A stretch of 64,000 nucleotides of DNA, from the NCBI RefSeq assembly GCF_000374405.1, contig NZ_KB894281.1, positions 52,207 to 116,206 of the forward strand, in the 5' to 3' direction. The translations under genes and the position numbers were made by a program. Under the pieces are notes generated by a model. The model worked only from the letters and a program-made list of their open reading frames with translations. It ran no database searches and was not told the origin of the DNA. Below are positions 27,583 to 37,220 of this stretch, piece by piece (within the stretch, counting starts at the first letter, position 1; every line of letters begins with the position of its first letter). Origin of the DNA: Riemerella columbina DSM 16469 (GTDB lineage Bacteria; Bacteroidota; Bacteroidia; Flavobacteriales; Weeksellaceae).

Positions 27583-28350
27583 TTAACTCAAATCCCCACT
27601 TACACCCAATCCAAATAAGGCAAAATCATAGATAGCGGGGTCATTGGGATTCCAAAGTCTAATGGTTTGGTCTAACTCTTCTACAGTTTTCCAATCGTTT
27701 TGTTTCCGCTGAAGAATGCCTAATTTCCTTGCCATATTTCCCGTATGGACATCTAATGGAATAGATAAATAGCGTGGTTCAATATTTTCCCAAATTCCAA
27801 AGTCTACACCGCGTTGGTCCTGGCGTACCATCCATCTTAAAAACATCATCAGGCGTTTTGCCGCAGAGTTTTTATAGGGCGAACTCACATGTTTATGACT
27901 TCTATGTTTTTCTTTGCCAAGAAAAAAAGCTCTGAACCGCTCTATAGGATGGTAGAAATTGGTTTCATTATCCTGAAGCTGAAATAAGACTTCCATAGAG
28001 TCATGTTGTGTATAGAGCAGTTTCATCCTCTGCATAAAATATCTAAAATCTTCTGCACTAAAAGTTCGGTGTATCGCTTTATCACCAATAGAATTAAGAT
28101 CGGATTCGGAATGATGCAGTACAAAATCATAAGGATTATTCCCCATGATATTAAGAATATTTTCGGCACTTTTAATAATGGATTTACGATTGCCCCACGC
28201 AATAGTTGCGGCTAGAAATCCAGCAACTTCAATATCTTGTTTTAAGGAAAACCGATGTGGAATTTGTACAGGATCATCTACAATAAAATCGGGATGATTG
28301 TATTGGTCGGCTTTTTCGTCTAAAAATTCTTTGAGTTCTTGAGAGGTCAT
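27583..28350 (-). CDS. TIGR02757 family protein
   Basis: 255 aa conserved protein of unknown function found across Bacteroidota. Recognisable segments are FLAATIAWGNRKSIIKSAENIL, RLMMFLRWMVRQD near residue 168 and YLSIPLDVHTGNMARKLG near residue 198. The last two resemble helix-hairpin-helix DNA-glycosylase-like folds, but this is inference. The ATG at 28350 overlaps the TGA of rnz by one base (TGATG), so the two are translationally coupled. Confidence 0.85.
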   Translation of the reverse strand: MTSQELKEFLDEKADQYNHPDFIVDDPVQIPHRFSLKQDIEVAGFLAATIAWGNRKSIIKSAENILNIMGNNPYDFVLHHSESDLNSIGDKAIHRTFSAEDFRYFMQRMKLLYTQHDSMEVLFQLQDNETNFYHPIERFRAFFLGKEKHRSHKHVSSPYKNSAAKRLMMFLRWMVRQDQRGVDFGIWENIEPRYLSIPLDVHTGNMARKLGILQRKQNDWKTVEELDQTIRLWNPNDPAIYDFALFGLGVSGDLS

Positions 28351-29267
28351 CACTTAATCTCAACTGGTTCTAATGCCTTTGGCAAATAAGTTTCTGGGAA
28401 AATAGAACGGGCTTCGTCGGTAAAAACTGTTAAATCTGCATAGCGGTTAGAAAAATGACCTAAAATCAGTTTTTTAACCTGTGCCTTTTGTGCAATAGTA
28501 GCAGCTTCCAACGCCGTGGTATGTCCTGTATAGTCTGCCATTTCTTTTAATTCATGAAGAAAAGTGGCTTCATGATATAGTAAATTAACACCTTTTATAA
28601 TCGGAATCACCGTTTCCAAATAGCGGGTATCGCTACAAAAAGCATAAGACACGGGAGGCTCTGGTGGTAGAGTCAACACTTCATTTTTAAGGATAAATCC
28701 ATCAGAAAGTTCAAAATCTCTTCCTTGTTTTAGAAAATGATAATCGCACACTTCAATTTCAGGGTACTTGCGAATTTCTTCCATATTAAGGTGTCTATCT
28801 TTAGGCTTTTCCCTAAAAAGATAACCGTTACAATAAATTCTATGGTCTAGCGGAATAGTAAAGACCTCTACCCTAGCATCTTCGTAAACCTTAATCGATT
28901 CAGAGCTGTCTAGTTCGTGATATATCACTTCAAAACCTCTATGCGTTTCAGTAATGTCAAAAATTGTTTCTAGCATTTTTTTAATGCCTTTCGGTCCGTA
29001 GATATGCAACGGGGTTTCTCTACCCAACAACCTAAAAGACGCTACCAAACCAGGTAAACCAAAACAATGGTCGCCATGAAGATGAGAAATAAAAATATGG
29101 TTAATTTTAGAAAATTTGGCTTTAGCTTTTCTCAATTGCACCTGAGTTCCCTCGCCACAATCAATTAGGAAATAGCGTTCTTGCATTTCCAAAAGTTGCG
29201 AAGTGGGTGAGGAATTAACCGTTGGTATCGCCGAATTAAAACCGAGTATCGTTAGGGTTGCACTCAA
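28350..29267 (-). CDS. rnz: Ribonuclease Z
   Basis: 305 aa metallo-beta-lactamase-fold endonuclease that trims tRNA 3' ends. The zinc motif HLHGDHCFGLPG is near residue 61. FCSDTRY, LLYHEATF and the C-terminal ILGHFSNRY complete the ligands. The start used is TTG at 29267, giving the usual N-terminus LTILGFNSAIPT. No in-frame ATG lies nearby. It pairs with the nucleotidyltransferase gene cca about 1.4 kb away in tRNA 3'-end maturation. Confidence 0.92.
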   Translation of the reverse strand: MSATLTILGFNSAIPTVNSSPTSQLLEMQERYFLIDCGEGTQVQLRKAKAKFSKINHIFISHLHGDHCFGLPGLVASFRLLGRETPLHIYGPKGIKKMLETIFDITETHRGFEVIYHELDSSESIKVYEDARVEVFTIPLDHRIYCNGYLFREKPKDRHLNMEEIRKYPEIEVCDYHFLKQGRDFELSDGFILKNEVLTLPPEPPVSYAFCSDTRYLETVIPIIKGVNLLYHEATFLHELKEMADYTGHTTALEAATIAQKAQVKKLILGHFSNRYADLTVFTDEARSIFPETYLPKALEPVEIK

Positions 29268-29304
29268 AATTTGAATTTTTAGGTCTTACAAAGTTCGTTA
29301 AAAA

Positions 29305-29886
29305 TTATGGATTACTCAAAGTTTTCAGCAATTTATCCAATGCATTCCTGCGATGGCTAATGGCATTTTTATCTTCTGGACGCATTTCCGCAAAAGTTTG
29401 GGTGTAGCCATTTGGTAAAAATATAGGGTCGTAGCCAAAGCCTTTAGTTCCTTTAATTTCATTAATAATTTCGCCCTCTACTCTACCTTCAAAATATTGA
29501 GGTTCGCCCTCGCCATCTACTAGGCACATCACGGTAATAAAGTAAGCCTTTCGGTTATCTTTACCTTGCATTTCCTCCATGACTTTAGCAATATTAGCTT
29601 CAAAATCATGATTCCCCGCATATCTCGCAGAATAGATTCCAGGTCTACCATCTAAGGCATCCACCACCAAACCACTATCATCACCAATACTCGGAATGCC
29701 AGTCTTTTCAAAACAATAGGCTGCTTTTATATGGGCATTTTCTCTAAAGGTAGCACCGTTTTCTACAATCTCATCAAAAATTTGATAATCGGTAAGACTT
29801 TTAACCGTATAAGAATCGCCTAGCATCTGCTGAATTTCTTCTTTTTTATGCTCGTTATGAGTTGCGATAAGTAATTCTTTTTTCAT
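29305..29886 (-). CDS. rdgB: XTP/dITP diphosphatase (RdgB/HAM1)
   Basis: 193 aa from the ATG at 29886 (MKKELLIATHNEHKKEE). It hydrolyses ITP, dITP and XTP to monophosphates, keeping damaged purines out of nucleic acids. The signature ATHNxxKKxE is at 8-17. DDSGLVVDALDGRPGIYSARY is near residue 70, and GFGYDPIF near residue 146. A longer reading from 30030 would add a frame inside the CPBP gene and is rejected. Confidence 0.94.
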   Translation of the reverse strand: MKKELLIATHNEHKKEEIQQMLGDSYTVKSLTDYQIFDEIVENGATFRENAHIKAAYCFEKTGIPSIGDDSGLVVDALDGRPGIYSARYAGNHDFEANIAKVMEEMQGKDNRKAYFITVMCLVDGEGEPQYFEGRVEGEIINEIKGTKGFGYDPIFLPNGYTQTFAEMRPEDKNAISHRRNALDKLLKTLSNP

Positions 29887-29927
29887 GATTAATATGGTTT
29901 TAGTTTTAATATGAGAGAGGGTTGATA

Positions 29928-30749
29928 TTAGATTTTTCCTTTTAGATGATGAACTTTGCGATGCATAAATAAATAATAGAATACCCCAAACAACACCGCT
30001 CCAATGAAAAATATAATCCAAGAGTTCCACCCTAGGGCTTCTATAAAAGAATCTTTACCTACATAAAATAACATTAAACACGCCACCAAATTGTTGAGCG
30101 CATGTAATATCATTGTGAGTAGAATAGATTTGGTTTTATAATACGCCAATCCAAGCACTAGACCAAGCATCACCGCACCTAAAAATTGCCATGGATTACC
30201 ATGGACTATTCCAAAAACAACAGACGAAAGAACAATAGCGGTTTTCGGCGCTATACCATTATTAAGCAAACCTTTTAAAATGATCCCTCTAAAAATTAAT
30301 TCTTCAAATATGGGAGCAAAAATAACAACGGTAATCAACATTCCAACTTTATCGTATGCCATACTTTTAAAAACGCCATTGAACGCTTGATACCATTCCC
30401 CCAAAACACCACTGTCCGTAGGAATCCAAGAGGTAACGACTTCTGCCATAAATCCCATTCCAAACATCATTGGAATTGTTAATAGATAATCGGTGGTGGG
30501 TAATAATTTAAACGGAATATGGAGCGGCTGACCAATTTTTGGACGAACAATACCAAAATCAAATGCTAAAATTGGTAATCCCATACTCAGAACAAAAGAA
30601 ACCATCGTATAGCCCATGGAATACTGTACTTCATCTTTAAGCACAAAGAGATGGAATACCGCATAACTCGCCATTAGCAAATTGGCTACAATAAACGCCG
30701 CGACGAGTACCACCACACATTTAAAATCTAACTTTATTGAATCTTGCAT
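29928..30749 (-). CDS. CPBP family intramembrane glutamic protease
   Basis: 273 aa with about eight transmembrane helices. The family motifs are all present: EELIFRGIILKGL (motif 1, EExxxR), FGIVHGNPWQFLGAVMLGLVLG (motif 2) and MILHALNNLVACL (motif 3), giving the Glu/Glu/His/His active site within the membrane. Homologues process prenylated proteins or small peptides; the substrate here is unknown. The start is ATG 30749. An in-frame ATG 17 codons upstream adds a poorly supported N-terminus. Confidence 0.88.
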   Translation of the reverse strand: MQDSIKLDFKCVVVLVAAFIVANLLMASYAVFHLFVLKDEVQYSMGYTMVSFVLSMGLPILAFDFGIVRPKIGQPLHIPFKLLPTTDYLLTIPMMFGMGFMAEVVTSWIPTDSGVLGEWYQAFNGVFKSMAYDKVGMLITVVIFAPIFEELIFRGIILKGLLNNGIAPKTAIVLSSVVFGIVHGNPWQFLGAVMLGLVLGLAYYKTKSILLTMILHALNNLVACLMLFYVGKDSFIEALGWNSWIIFFIGAVLFGVFYYLFMHRKVHHLKGKI

Positions 30750-30821
30750 AATATCCTCATTAAAATAAACAAATGCCAATCCAATAATATAGACTGGCAT
30801 TTGAAAAATTCATCCTATCAT

Positions 30822-33800
30822 TTATTCCGTTGCTTTGATTACAGCATCGGTAATTTGGTTCATTTTTTCTGCCGCATAAGTGGTATCATACGGTTTCATC
30901 ACCTCAAATAAATATTGATAAAATGGTGTTACCTTCTGAACATTACCTGATTCTTGGTAGGCTTTTTCTTTACCCATCGCTTTTAAATCTGCCACCAAAG
31001 CATTGAATCTTTTATCAATAGGTTTAATAGAATTGACTAAATATTGATAGCCTTTATCTGGCTGACCAATTTTCTTATACGCATCCGATACCGACGCTAC
31101 CACCATAGAATACAACATCGGTTGAGTTGCCATTTGGCGTTTTACAAACTGCTGGTCTTGTGGCGATAATGATAGGTAGTAATCATACTCTTGGAAAATA
31201 TCTTTTTTCAATTGTTCTGCCATTGCCAAGCCTTTTTGTTCTTGACCAGAAACGATATAACCATAGATGATAGCAGTAAGCGAACGCGGGTCGTTATATT
31301 TAGACACGGGAATTTCTTGGCTCGCTAAATCTAAAAGCTCTACCGCTTTTTTCTTTTCGCCTTTTTCAACCAAAGCTTCTGCCGCTCTACTTGCCGAGCT
31401 TCTATAACTATAAATATTAGACGTACAAGTTTCATCAAAATGAACCCCTAAATCTTTAAAGTTACCCCAACGGAAATTCTTTACAATGTTATATAAATCA
31501 TCGGCATCTACTCTACCCATTTCGCCATCTTCGGATTCAGGCGTTTTAATTGGAACCAGTCTGTAACTAAAGCCATCATACTGTAAATAATCTTTTAGAT
31601 AGAAGACATTAGCATCATCATAAATCCCCCCTACCGAGAAATTTATTGGGCGTTTCCAATCGAAATTGGCTAGAATATCCATCATCATTAAATCATTTTT
31701 AAACAATGTAGATTTTTTATAGTCTATTACAATTTGTTGCTCTGCTAAAGCCGCCTCTTTTGCTTTGATAATCCCAGATTTTACCGCATTATTTACATTA
31801 ACGGGTAATACGAATTTGCTTACAGGTAAAAAGTTATATTTCTCATATTTCTCTTCGCCATAAAGCATTTTTAAAATCACATTTTTGTCCTCAGATTTCA
31901 TTTTTAGAAAGTCTACCGCCTCTTTTAGCGTCATACTATCTTGAGTTTCGTATTTTCTAAATCCTTGTAGAAAATCGTCTGGAGCGCCACTGTTTTTAAG
32001 GTTTTCAAAAATCTGTTGCCATTCTTCTTTAGATAAAGTATGCACTTGCTCATTCATCCCAGTACGATAATACTCATGGCTCAGTTGAGATGGCACTGGA
32101 CTACTGTTATAAGTCTTACGCTTCACTTGGTCAATATTCCAACTCGTAGCTAAAAGGGTAAAATTCACCACTTTTACATCGTCCCTAAAACGCTCAGTTT
32201 CTTGGATTGCCCAAAGCGGATAAGTGTCATTATCGCCATACACGAAAAGAATATCATTCTTTGGTAAGGATTTAAGGGTAGAATATGCATAATCATAAGC
32301 GGTATAGCGGTCGCTTCTATCATGTGGCGTATAATTTTGGAAGCCCATCAATGCTGGAATCCCTAATAATAAAGTCCCAACACCCAAAACTGCTGACTTC
32401 TTTTTAGTTTCTCTTTGGACTAAATGCAAAATAGCCGCTGCACCTAAGCCTACCCAAATCGCGAAGGCATAGAAAGAGCCTACCATAGCGTAATCTCGTT
32501 CTCTTGGCTCAAATGGTTTTACCCCAGTGTAAAAAATAATCCCAATACTAGTCAATATAAATAATGATAATACCGCATAGAATCGTCCAAAATCTTTGGT
32601 TAGTTGGAAGTAAAGCCCTATTAAACCTAATATTAATGGCAGAAAGAAGAAATAGACCGTAGACTCGTTATGGAATTTCTCTGGCATATCGTTTTGGTTA
32701 CCATAAAGGAAATTATCCACCAATGGAATCCCCGAAATCCAGTTTCCATTAGTATTTTCCATATGACCTTCTAAGTCATTCTGGCGACCAACAAAGTTCC
32801 ACATGAGATATCTTACAAAATAATAACCATTTTGGAAAGTAATAAAGTAATCTAAACTCTGTCCTAGAGTCGGTTTTTTCACATTAATCAGATGGTATTG
32901 CTTTGCTTGAAGATAATCATCCAACTTAATAGTACCATCGTCATATTTTTTTCTAAGTTCCTCATAAACTCTTTCAGCTTCAGGATTATTGGCAATATCA
33001 TCATCACCATAATTAAATTCAAAATCTGGTGCTCCATACATCGAAATATAGTTTGCCATCACCGCTCTATCCTGAACAAACATTCTTGGTAAAAAACCAA
33101 CATGGGTAGGATTGAACACATAGTCAAACCTTTCGTCCACAGCGATATATCGTCCTGTTTTTTCGTCTTTTTCGTAGACATCACCTTTTTTTACCGTTTT
33201 AAGGCTACCATCCTCACTTTTCAATAATCCATTCCAATCCAAATATGCGGTATAATTTTGACCATATAAGGTAGGCCAGTCGCCATATTGCTCACGATTG
33301 TAATAATCTAGCATACCGATAGCATTATCTGGGTTGTTCAGGTTCATAGGTGGATTGGCATTGGCACGGATAGGAATCATCATCCAACAAGAAAAGCCTA
33401 TAAGCATAAATACCACAGACAATACTGCCGTTTGTAATAAGGGTTGCCCTTTCTTTTGAGCCAATCTAATAGCGAGAAAGGCTAAAGCAATCAACACCAC
33501 AAATGCAAAAATAGTCCCCGAATGGAACGGCATTCCTAAGACATTAACAAAGAAAATTTCCGACTTCCCAAACATCGTCATCACAAAAGGAAAAATCCCT
33601 TTAAATACAATCGCCAAAATCACTAAAGTGATTAAATTGGCTATCGCAAAACTTTTCCAAGTAAAAGTATATTTTCTAGCATAATAGACAAGACAAACCA
33701 TAGGAATCGCCAGCATACACATCATATGCACGCCCACAGAAAGCCCCGTAACAAAGAAAATTAAAATAATCCAACGGTAGTTATCTGAACGGCTGTACTC

Positions 33801-34307
33801 GTTTTCCCATTTTGTAATCAGCCATACAATTAAAGCAATAAATAGCGATGCCATAGAATACACCTCACCTTCTACCGCCGAAAACCAAAAAGTATCTGAA
33901 AAGGTAAATACCAATGCCCCTACCGCACCAGAAAATAAAACCACCAAACTTTCTTGCCAAGTGATATTATCAAAATTTTTATGAAGCAATCGCCTTACCA
34001 AGTGGGTAATCGTCCAAAATAAAAATAAAATGGTAAAGGCACTAAACAATGCTGACATGGCATTAATCACGATAGAATACCACGCTTCATTGCCAAATGC
34101 GAATATCGCAAATACCGCACCGACTAACTGAAATAAGGCAGCCCCTGGAGCATGGGTCACTTCTAATTTAATCGCAGAGGAAATATATTCCCCACAATCC
34201 CAAAAGCTAAAATTAGGTTCTATAGTGCTGATATAAGTGATAAGTGCGACAACAAATACCGCCCATCCTACAATGGTATTCCATTGTTTAAAATGCCAAT
34301 GTTTCAT
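30822..34307 (-). CDS. DUF2723 membrane protein (GT-C-like, with C-terminal repeats)
   Basis: 1161 aa from the ATG at 34307 (MKHWHFKQWNT). The N-terminal DUF2723 domain has many transmembrane helices and an early conserved acidic WDCGEYIS motif near residue 36, followed by THAPGAALFQL. This is the arrangement of GT-C protein O-mannosyltransferase-like enzymes, where the Asp-Cys-Gly-Glu loop is outside the membrane. A second hydrophobic block lies at about 570-680. The soluble C-terminal third has TPR-like helices (EALVEKGEKKKAVELLDLA). It is probably a surface glycosyltransferase, inferred from fold. Confidence 0.82.
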   Translation of the reverse strand: MKHWHFKQWNTIVGWAVFVVALITYISTIEPNFSFWDCGEYISSAIKLEVTHAPGAALFQLVGAVFAIFAFGNEAWYSIVINAMSALFSAFTILFLFWTITHLVRRLLHKNFDNITWQESLVVLFSGAVGALVFTFSDTFWFSAVEGEVYSMASLFIALIVWLITKWENEYSRSDNYRWIILIFFVTGLSVGVHMMCMLAIPMVCLVYYARKYTFTWKSFAIANLITLVILAIVFKGIFPFVMTMFGKSEIFFVNVLGMPFHSGTIFAFVVLIALAFLAIRLAQKKGQPLLQTAVLSVVFMLIGFSCWMMIPIRANANPPMNLNNPDNAIGMLDYYNREQYGDWPTLYGQNYTAYLDWNGLLKSEDGSLKTVKKGDVYEKDEKTGRYIAVDERFDYVFNPTHVGFLPRMFVQDRAVMANYISMYGAPDFEFNYGDDDIANNPEAERVYEELRKKYDDGTIKLDDYLQAKQYHLINVKKPTLGQSLDYFITFQNGYYFVRYLMWNFVGRQNDLEGHMENTNGNWISGIPLVDNFLYGNQNDMPEKFHNESTVYFFFLPLILGLIGLYFQLTKDFGRFYAVLSLFILTSIGIIFYTGVKPFEPRERDYAMVGSFYAFAIWVGLGAAAILHLVQRETKKKSAVLGVGTLLLGIPALMGFQNYTPHDRSDRYTAYDYAYSTLKSLPKNDILFVYGDNDTYPLWAIQETERFRDDVKVVNFTLLATSWNIDQVKRKTYNSSPVPSQLSHEYYRTGMNEQVHTLSKEEWQQIFENLKNSGAPDDFLQGFRKYETQDSMTLKEAVDFLKMKSEDKNVILKMLYGEEKYEKYNFLPVSKFVLPVNVNNAVKSGIIKAKEAALAEQQIVIDYKKSTLFKNDLMMMDILANFDWKRPINFSVGGIYDDANVFYLKDYLQYDGFSYRLVPIKTPESEDGEMGRVDADDLYNIVKNFRWGNFKDLGVHFDETCTSNIYSYRSSASRAAEALVEKGEKKKAVELLDLASQEIPVSKYNDPRSLTAIIYGYIVSGQEQKGLAMAEQLKKDIFQEYDYYLSLSPQDQQFVKRQMATQPMLYSMVVASVSDAYKKIGQPDKGYQYLVNSIKPIDKRFNALVADLKAMGKEKAYQESGNVQKVTPFYQYLFEVMKPYDTTYAAEKMNQITDAVIKATE

Positions 34308-34344
34308 AATGATAAAAACTTTGTGCGAAAATAACGCTTTTAGT

Positions 34345-35057
34345 TTAGTTGAACAAACGGAATTCATTTAGCGATTTAACCTTCAACCACTCAAACACCA
34401 ACAAACTACCATACAACATCGAAAAGCAATAAAAGGCATCTTCTACGGGAATGGTTCCCATACGAATACCCAAATTTTCGGTATTATCATAAAAGACAAT
34501 CGGTTCATCGGTAAAACTACCCGTTAGCCAAGAATTTACGATAAAAACGGGATAAAAATCACGATAAAAGACAAGGCATAGCGTCTAAAATACGGCCATT
34601 GTTTGATGCTTTGAAACAATAACAATACGGCAAAAAACCCAAAACTACAAAGTGTATAAATTTTATCCGTATTCAATAACGCTACACTTGCCGAAATCAC
34701 AAACAACAACCACGACAACACCTTCGCCGATGGTTTCGACAATGTAGGTTTCGGAAAAAAATACAGCAAAGCATAATGAATAAAATTACTCGCATACGGA
34801 ATCAACAAGAAAAACAGCCACTCTTCCAATGGCAATTTAAACCATTCAACCCTAATCAAATAGCGAGGATTGAAGCCCCAAACGCCTTGATAAGCAAAAT
34901 AAATATCCCATAAAATAAAAAACAAGCCCACGCCCATTATAGCGGTAAAATACGGCTTCCAATATTGAATAAAATGCAATCGTCGCCTTTCAAAACTATA
35001 AAGAAACGGCACCGAAAAACTCAATACATCCAACAACAAATATAAATAACGCTCCAT
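34345..35057 (-). pseudogene. crtY: Lycopene cyclase, frameshifted (crtY-type, CrtYc/d family)
   Basis: Reading from ATG 35057 (MERYLYLLLDVLSFSVP) gives multi-helix lycopene cyclase halves up to IPFLS, then a TAA at 34536. In the next frame the family C-terminus continues at once: VNSWLTGSFTDEPIVFY, ENLGIRMGTIPVEDAFY, then VFEWLKVK, ending at TAA 34345. The break is at an A5 run (34543-34547); one extra base would restore a protein of about 237 aa. The lost part holds the conserved TIPVED motif, so activity is unlikely. Confidence 0.85.
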
Positions 35058-35123
35058 TTTTTTACTTTTTTGAACACCGATGACTCTGTTCCGCAGCATC
35101 TCGCTTTATCTGTGTTCTACCAA

Positions 35124-35588
35124 CTACCTCCTATTCCAAAACTCTTTAAAATACTTCATCGGCACGAACAGCATTCCAAAACACTCCCCATGCTCTTTCC
35201 CCAGATGCTTATGGTGCATTTTATGCGCTTTTCGTAGGGCTTTCAAATACCAATTATTCGTTTTATCAAACCACTTGAATCGGCGATGAATCAACACATC
35301 ATGTACCAAAAAATACGCAATTCCGTAGAGCAAAATCCCAAGACCGATAAAAAACAACCAATTGATACCGTCAACCGTTCCAAAATAAAACAGCAAAATA
35401 CTCGGAATCGCAAACACCACAAAGAAAAAATCATTTTTCTCAAACACATGCGGATACCCCGGTTGATGATGATCTTCATGAAAATACCAACCAAAACCAT
35501 GCATCACATACTTATGCGTGAGCCAAGTCACTCCCTCCATCGCTACAAAAACGACCAGCGTCAAAACAATATATACAACAATTTCCAT
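35124..35588 (-). CDS. crtZ: Beta-carotene hydroxylase
   Basis: 154 aa integral-membrane di-iron hydroxylase that adds 3- and 3'-OH groups to beta-carotene to give zeaxanthin. The four His clusters of the fatty acid hydroxylase superfamily are present: HKYVMH near residue 25, HEDHH near 37, HDVLIH near 95 and HKMHH near 118. It is the only intact gene of the carotenoid cluster, although its substrate would require the broken upstream enzymes. It starts 5 bp after the repaired end of the small secreted-protein pseudogene. Confidence 0.93.
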   Translation of the reverse strand: MEIVVYIVLTLVVFVAMEGVTWLTHKYVMHGFGWYFHEDHHQPGYPHVFEKNDFFFVVFAIPSILLFYFGTVDGINWLFFIGLGILLYGIAYFLVHDVLIHRRFKWFDKTNNWYLKALRKAHKMHHKHLGKEHGECFGMLFVPMKYFKEFWNRR

Positions 35589-35592
35589 ACGA

Positions 35593-36052
35593 TTATTTAT
35601 TTAAAAATTTTACTATAATCCCCTTTAATTCAGCATCTTTCACTGCATCTACCCTTTTTTTTCAAAAATACTCGATCGGCATTAATATCAGAACTATACC
35701 CTAAAATCGAGGGCATTTCTTCCTGTGATTTCAACCGCAACACACGCAATTCCAAATCATTCGGCGCCGCCTCAATCGCCGCCTTCAATAAGTTACGACC
35801 TTTTTTAAAATACTGCAACTTTTTAATCGGATTAAACACATGATTCGCCATAAAAAAATACCCCACCGCCTCGTAACCTCTATAAGTTTCCACCTTCGAT
35901 TTTTCAAAACCCTTTTTTGCCGTTGCAATCAAACGCAACGCCACTTTTTCCGATTCTTTTGCTTCCAACAACGAACCACGCAACTCTCTCAAATTCTGAG
36001 CATTGACCATGCATCCTAACATTAAAAATATTCCAACCAACCAATTTTTCAT
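35593..36052 (-). pseudogene. Small secreted protein of the carotenoid cluster, frameshifted
   Basis: From ATG 36052, with a signal peptide (MKNWLVGIFLMLGCMVNAQ) and helical repeats (FKKGRNLLKAAIEAAPNDLE), the frame is lost after INADRVFLKKKG. At an 8-T run (35655-35662 on the plus strand) one base too many shifts to an early stop at 35630. Removing one base reads on as DAVKDAELKGIIVKFLNK to TAA 35593, giving about 152 aa. The family is unnamed to me. A gene of this kind between crtB and crtZ is consistent with flavobacterial carotenoid loci. Confidence 0.7.
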
Positions 36053-36073
36053 CACACTTATTATTTATTATTT

Positions 36074-36212
36074 GGGCATGCTGCCTTCCCAATTTCCAAC
36101 GCTTTAGCACCGCCGTCGGGCTTTCGGCTCTATCTTTTTTTGGGCTTTCGACCGCGTCTCAGCCCCTCAAAAAAGGATGCCACCTCTATCCCTCACGCGT
36201 CGCACCGCACAA
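36074..36212. repeat. Flavobacterial dispersed GC-rich repeat
   Basis: Non-coding block of unusually high G+C. It contains gggctttcg twice (36118-36126 and 36142-36150), a cctctatccctcacgcg end (36183-36199) and complementary runs of T and A around aaaaaaggat. Its layout (TCGGGCTTTCGGCTCTATC ... AAAAGGAT ... CTATCCCTCACGC) resembles a repeat I recall as common between genes in Flavobacterium and Chryseobacterium. No second full copy is in the window. Confidence 0.6.
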
Positions 36213-36235
36213 CCTACAGTTCAATTTACACTCAA

Positions 36236-37090
36236 TTACAAAAATAGCGTCATCAACTGCCTTTTTACAAATACACGAAGAAAAATCAACGATTTTTGAA
36301 AATCATTCACACGGATACGCGCTTGTAAAATATGTTCGGGTTGGGTGTTTTTTATTTTCTTGAACAATTTGTAGTAATATTTATATGCCAAATAAACCGC
36401 AAATCGGGAAGTCAATGCCAATTGTTTGATACCTTGCAATGCGACACGGAAATCCTCTTCTATATCGGCTTCAATTTTTTGTTTGTCGGTAGAGGTAAAT
36501 TGAGAAAAATCCACATTCGGGAAATAAATTCGATTCAATCCCTCAAAATCCGCCTGAATATCCCTGAGGAAATTCACTTTTTGCAAAGCCGCACCAAATC
36601 GCTGAGCAGAGGCTTTCAATTGCTCAAATTGTTGGGCATCACCTTTTATAAAAACATACAAACACATCAAGTCTACTACCTCAGCCGAACCGTAAATATA
36701 GGTTTCGTATTCCTCGTGGGTAAGATTCTGCATAGGGTGTAAATCCATTTCCATCGAGTGCAAAAAAGCCTCTACCAAATGGTCGGGAATACCGTATTTT
36801 TGTTTTGTCTAACAAAACGCGTGAATTACTGGATTGATAGACAATCCACACGCTTTCGCTTCTTCATATTCTTGGGTAAAACGCGTCAGCATCTCTGCTT
36901 TGGGATAGTCGTGAAAAGTATCTACAATTTCATCTGCCAAACGCACAAATCCGTAGATGTTATAAATGTTTTGCCGAATTTCAGGCTCTAAAAACAATAT
37001 CGACCGCAAAAAAGACGAACTGTATTTCTTCGTCATACGCCGACAAATATCTGCCGAAATATCGTGGTATAATTGCATATTGTTGTTCAT
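36236..37090 (-). pseudogene. crtB: Phytoene synthase interrupted by an in-frame TAG
   Basis: From ATG 37090 the frame is phytoene synthase-like throughout (284 codons). The first Asp-rich motif LADEIVDTFHD and the second DIQADFEGLNRIYFP are both present, in a typical all-alpha isoprenoid synthase. Codon 94 is TAG (36811-36809) between NPVIHAFC and TKQKYGIPDHL. No frame change occurs. A CAG-to-TAG change is the simplest explanation. The enzyme would join two GGPP to phytoene; the truncated 93-aa product lacks the second metal site. Confidence 0.88.
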
Positions 37091-37136
37091 AGTGTTTTTT
37101 GTTGTTTAGTTTTCTTCAATTTTATATCTTTTCTGT

Positions 37137-37212
37137 CGAGACCCTGAAATAAAATTAGGGTGACACTTCTCAAACTTACCCGTACTGTTATGCTGAACTT
37201 GATTTAGCATCT
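37137..37212. repeat. Dispersed palindromic repeat between crtB and crtI
   Basis: Holds gaccctgaaataaaattagggtgaca, a loose palindrome, followed by ttatgctgaacttgatttagcatc, a second palindrome (gatgct.../agcatc-type arms). The first unit recurs at 62228-62253 in this window, with differences only in the centre. It is non-coding and probably an interspersed element of the host genome. Confidence 0.7.
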
Positions 37213-37220
37213 TTTAATTT

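Noticed and set aside
27583..28353. GTG start at 28353 for the TIGR02757 gene
   Set aside because: The ATG at 28350 gives a TGATG coupling with rnz and needs no rare start codon.
29887..30030. N-terminal extension of RdgB
   Set aside because: The added residues overlap the CPBP gene in another frame and are not RdgB-like. The family start is MKKELLIATHN at 29886.
35286..35618. Plus-strand open frames across crtZ and the crt genes
   Set aside because: They are antisense to clear protein families, lack any domain and have the composition expected of complementary strands.
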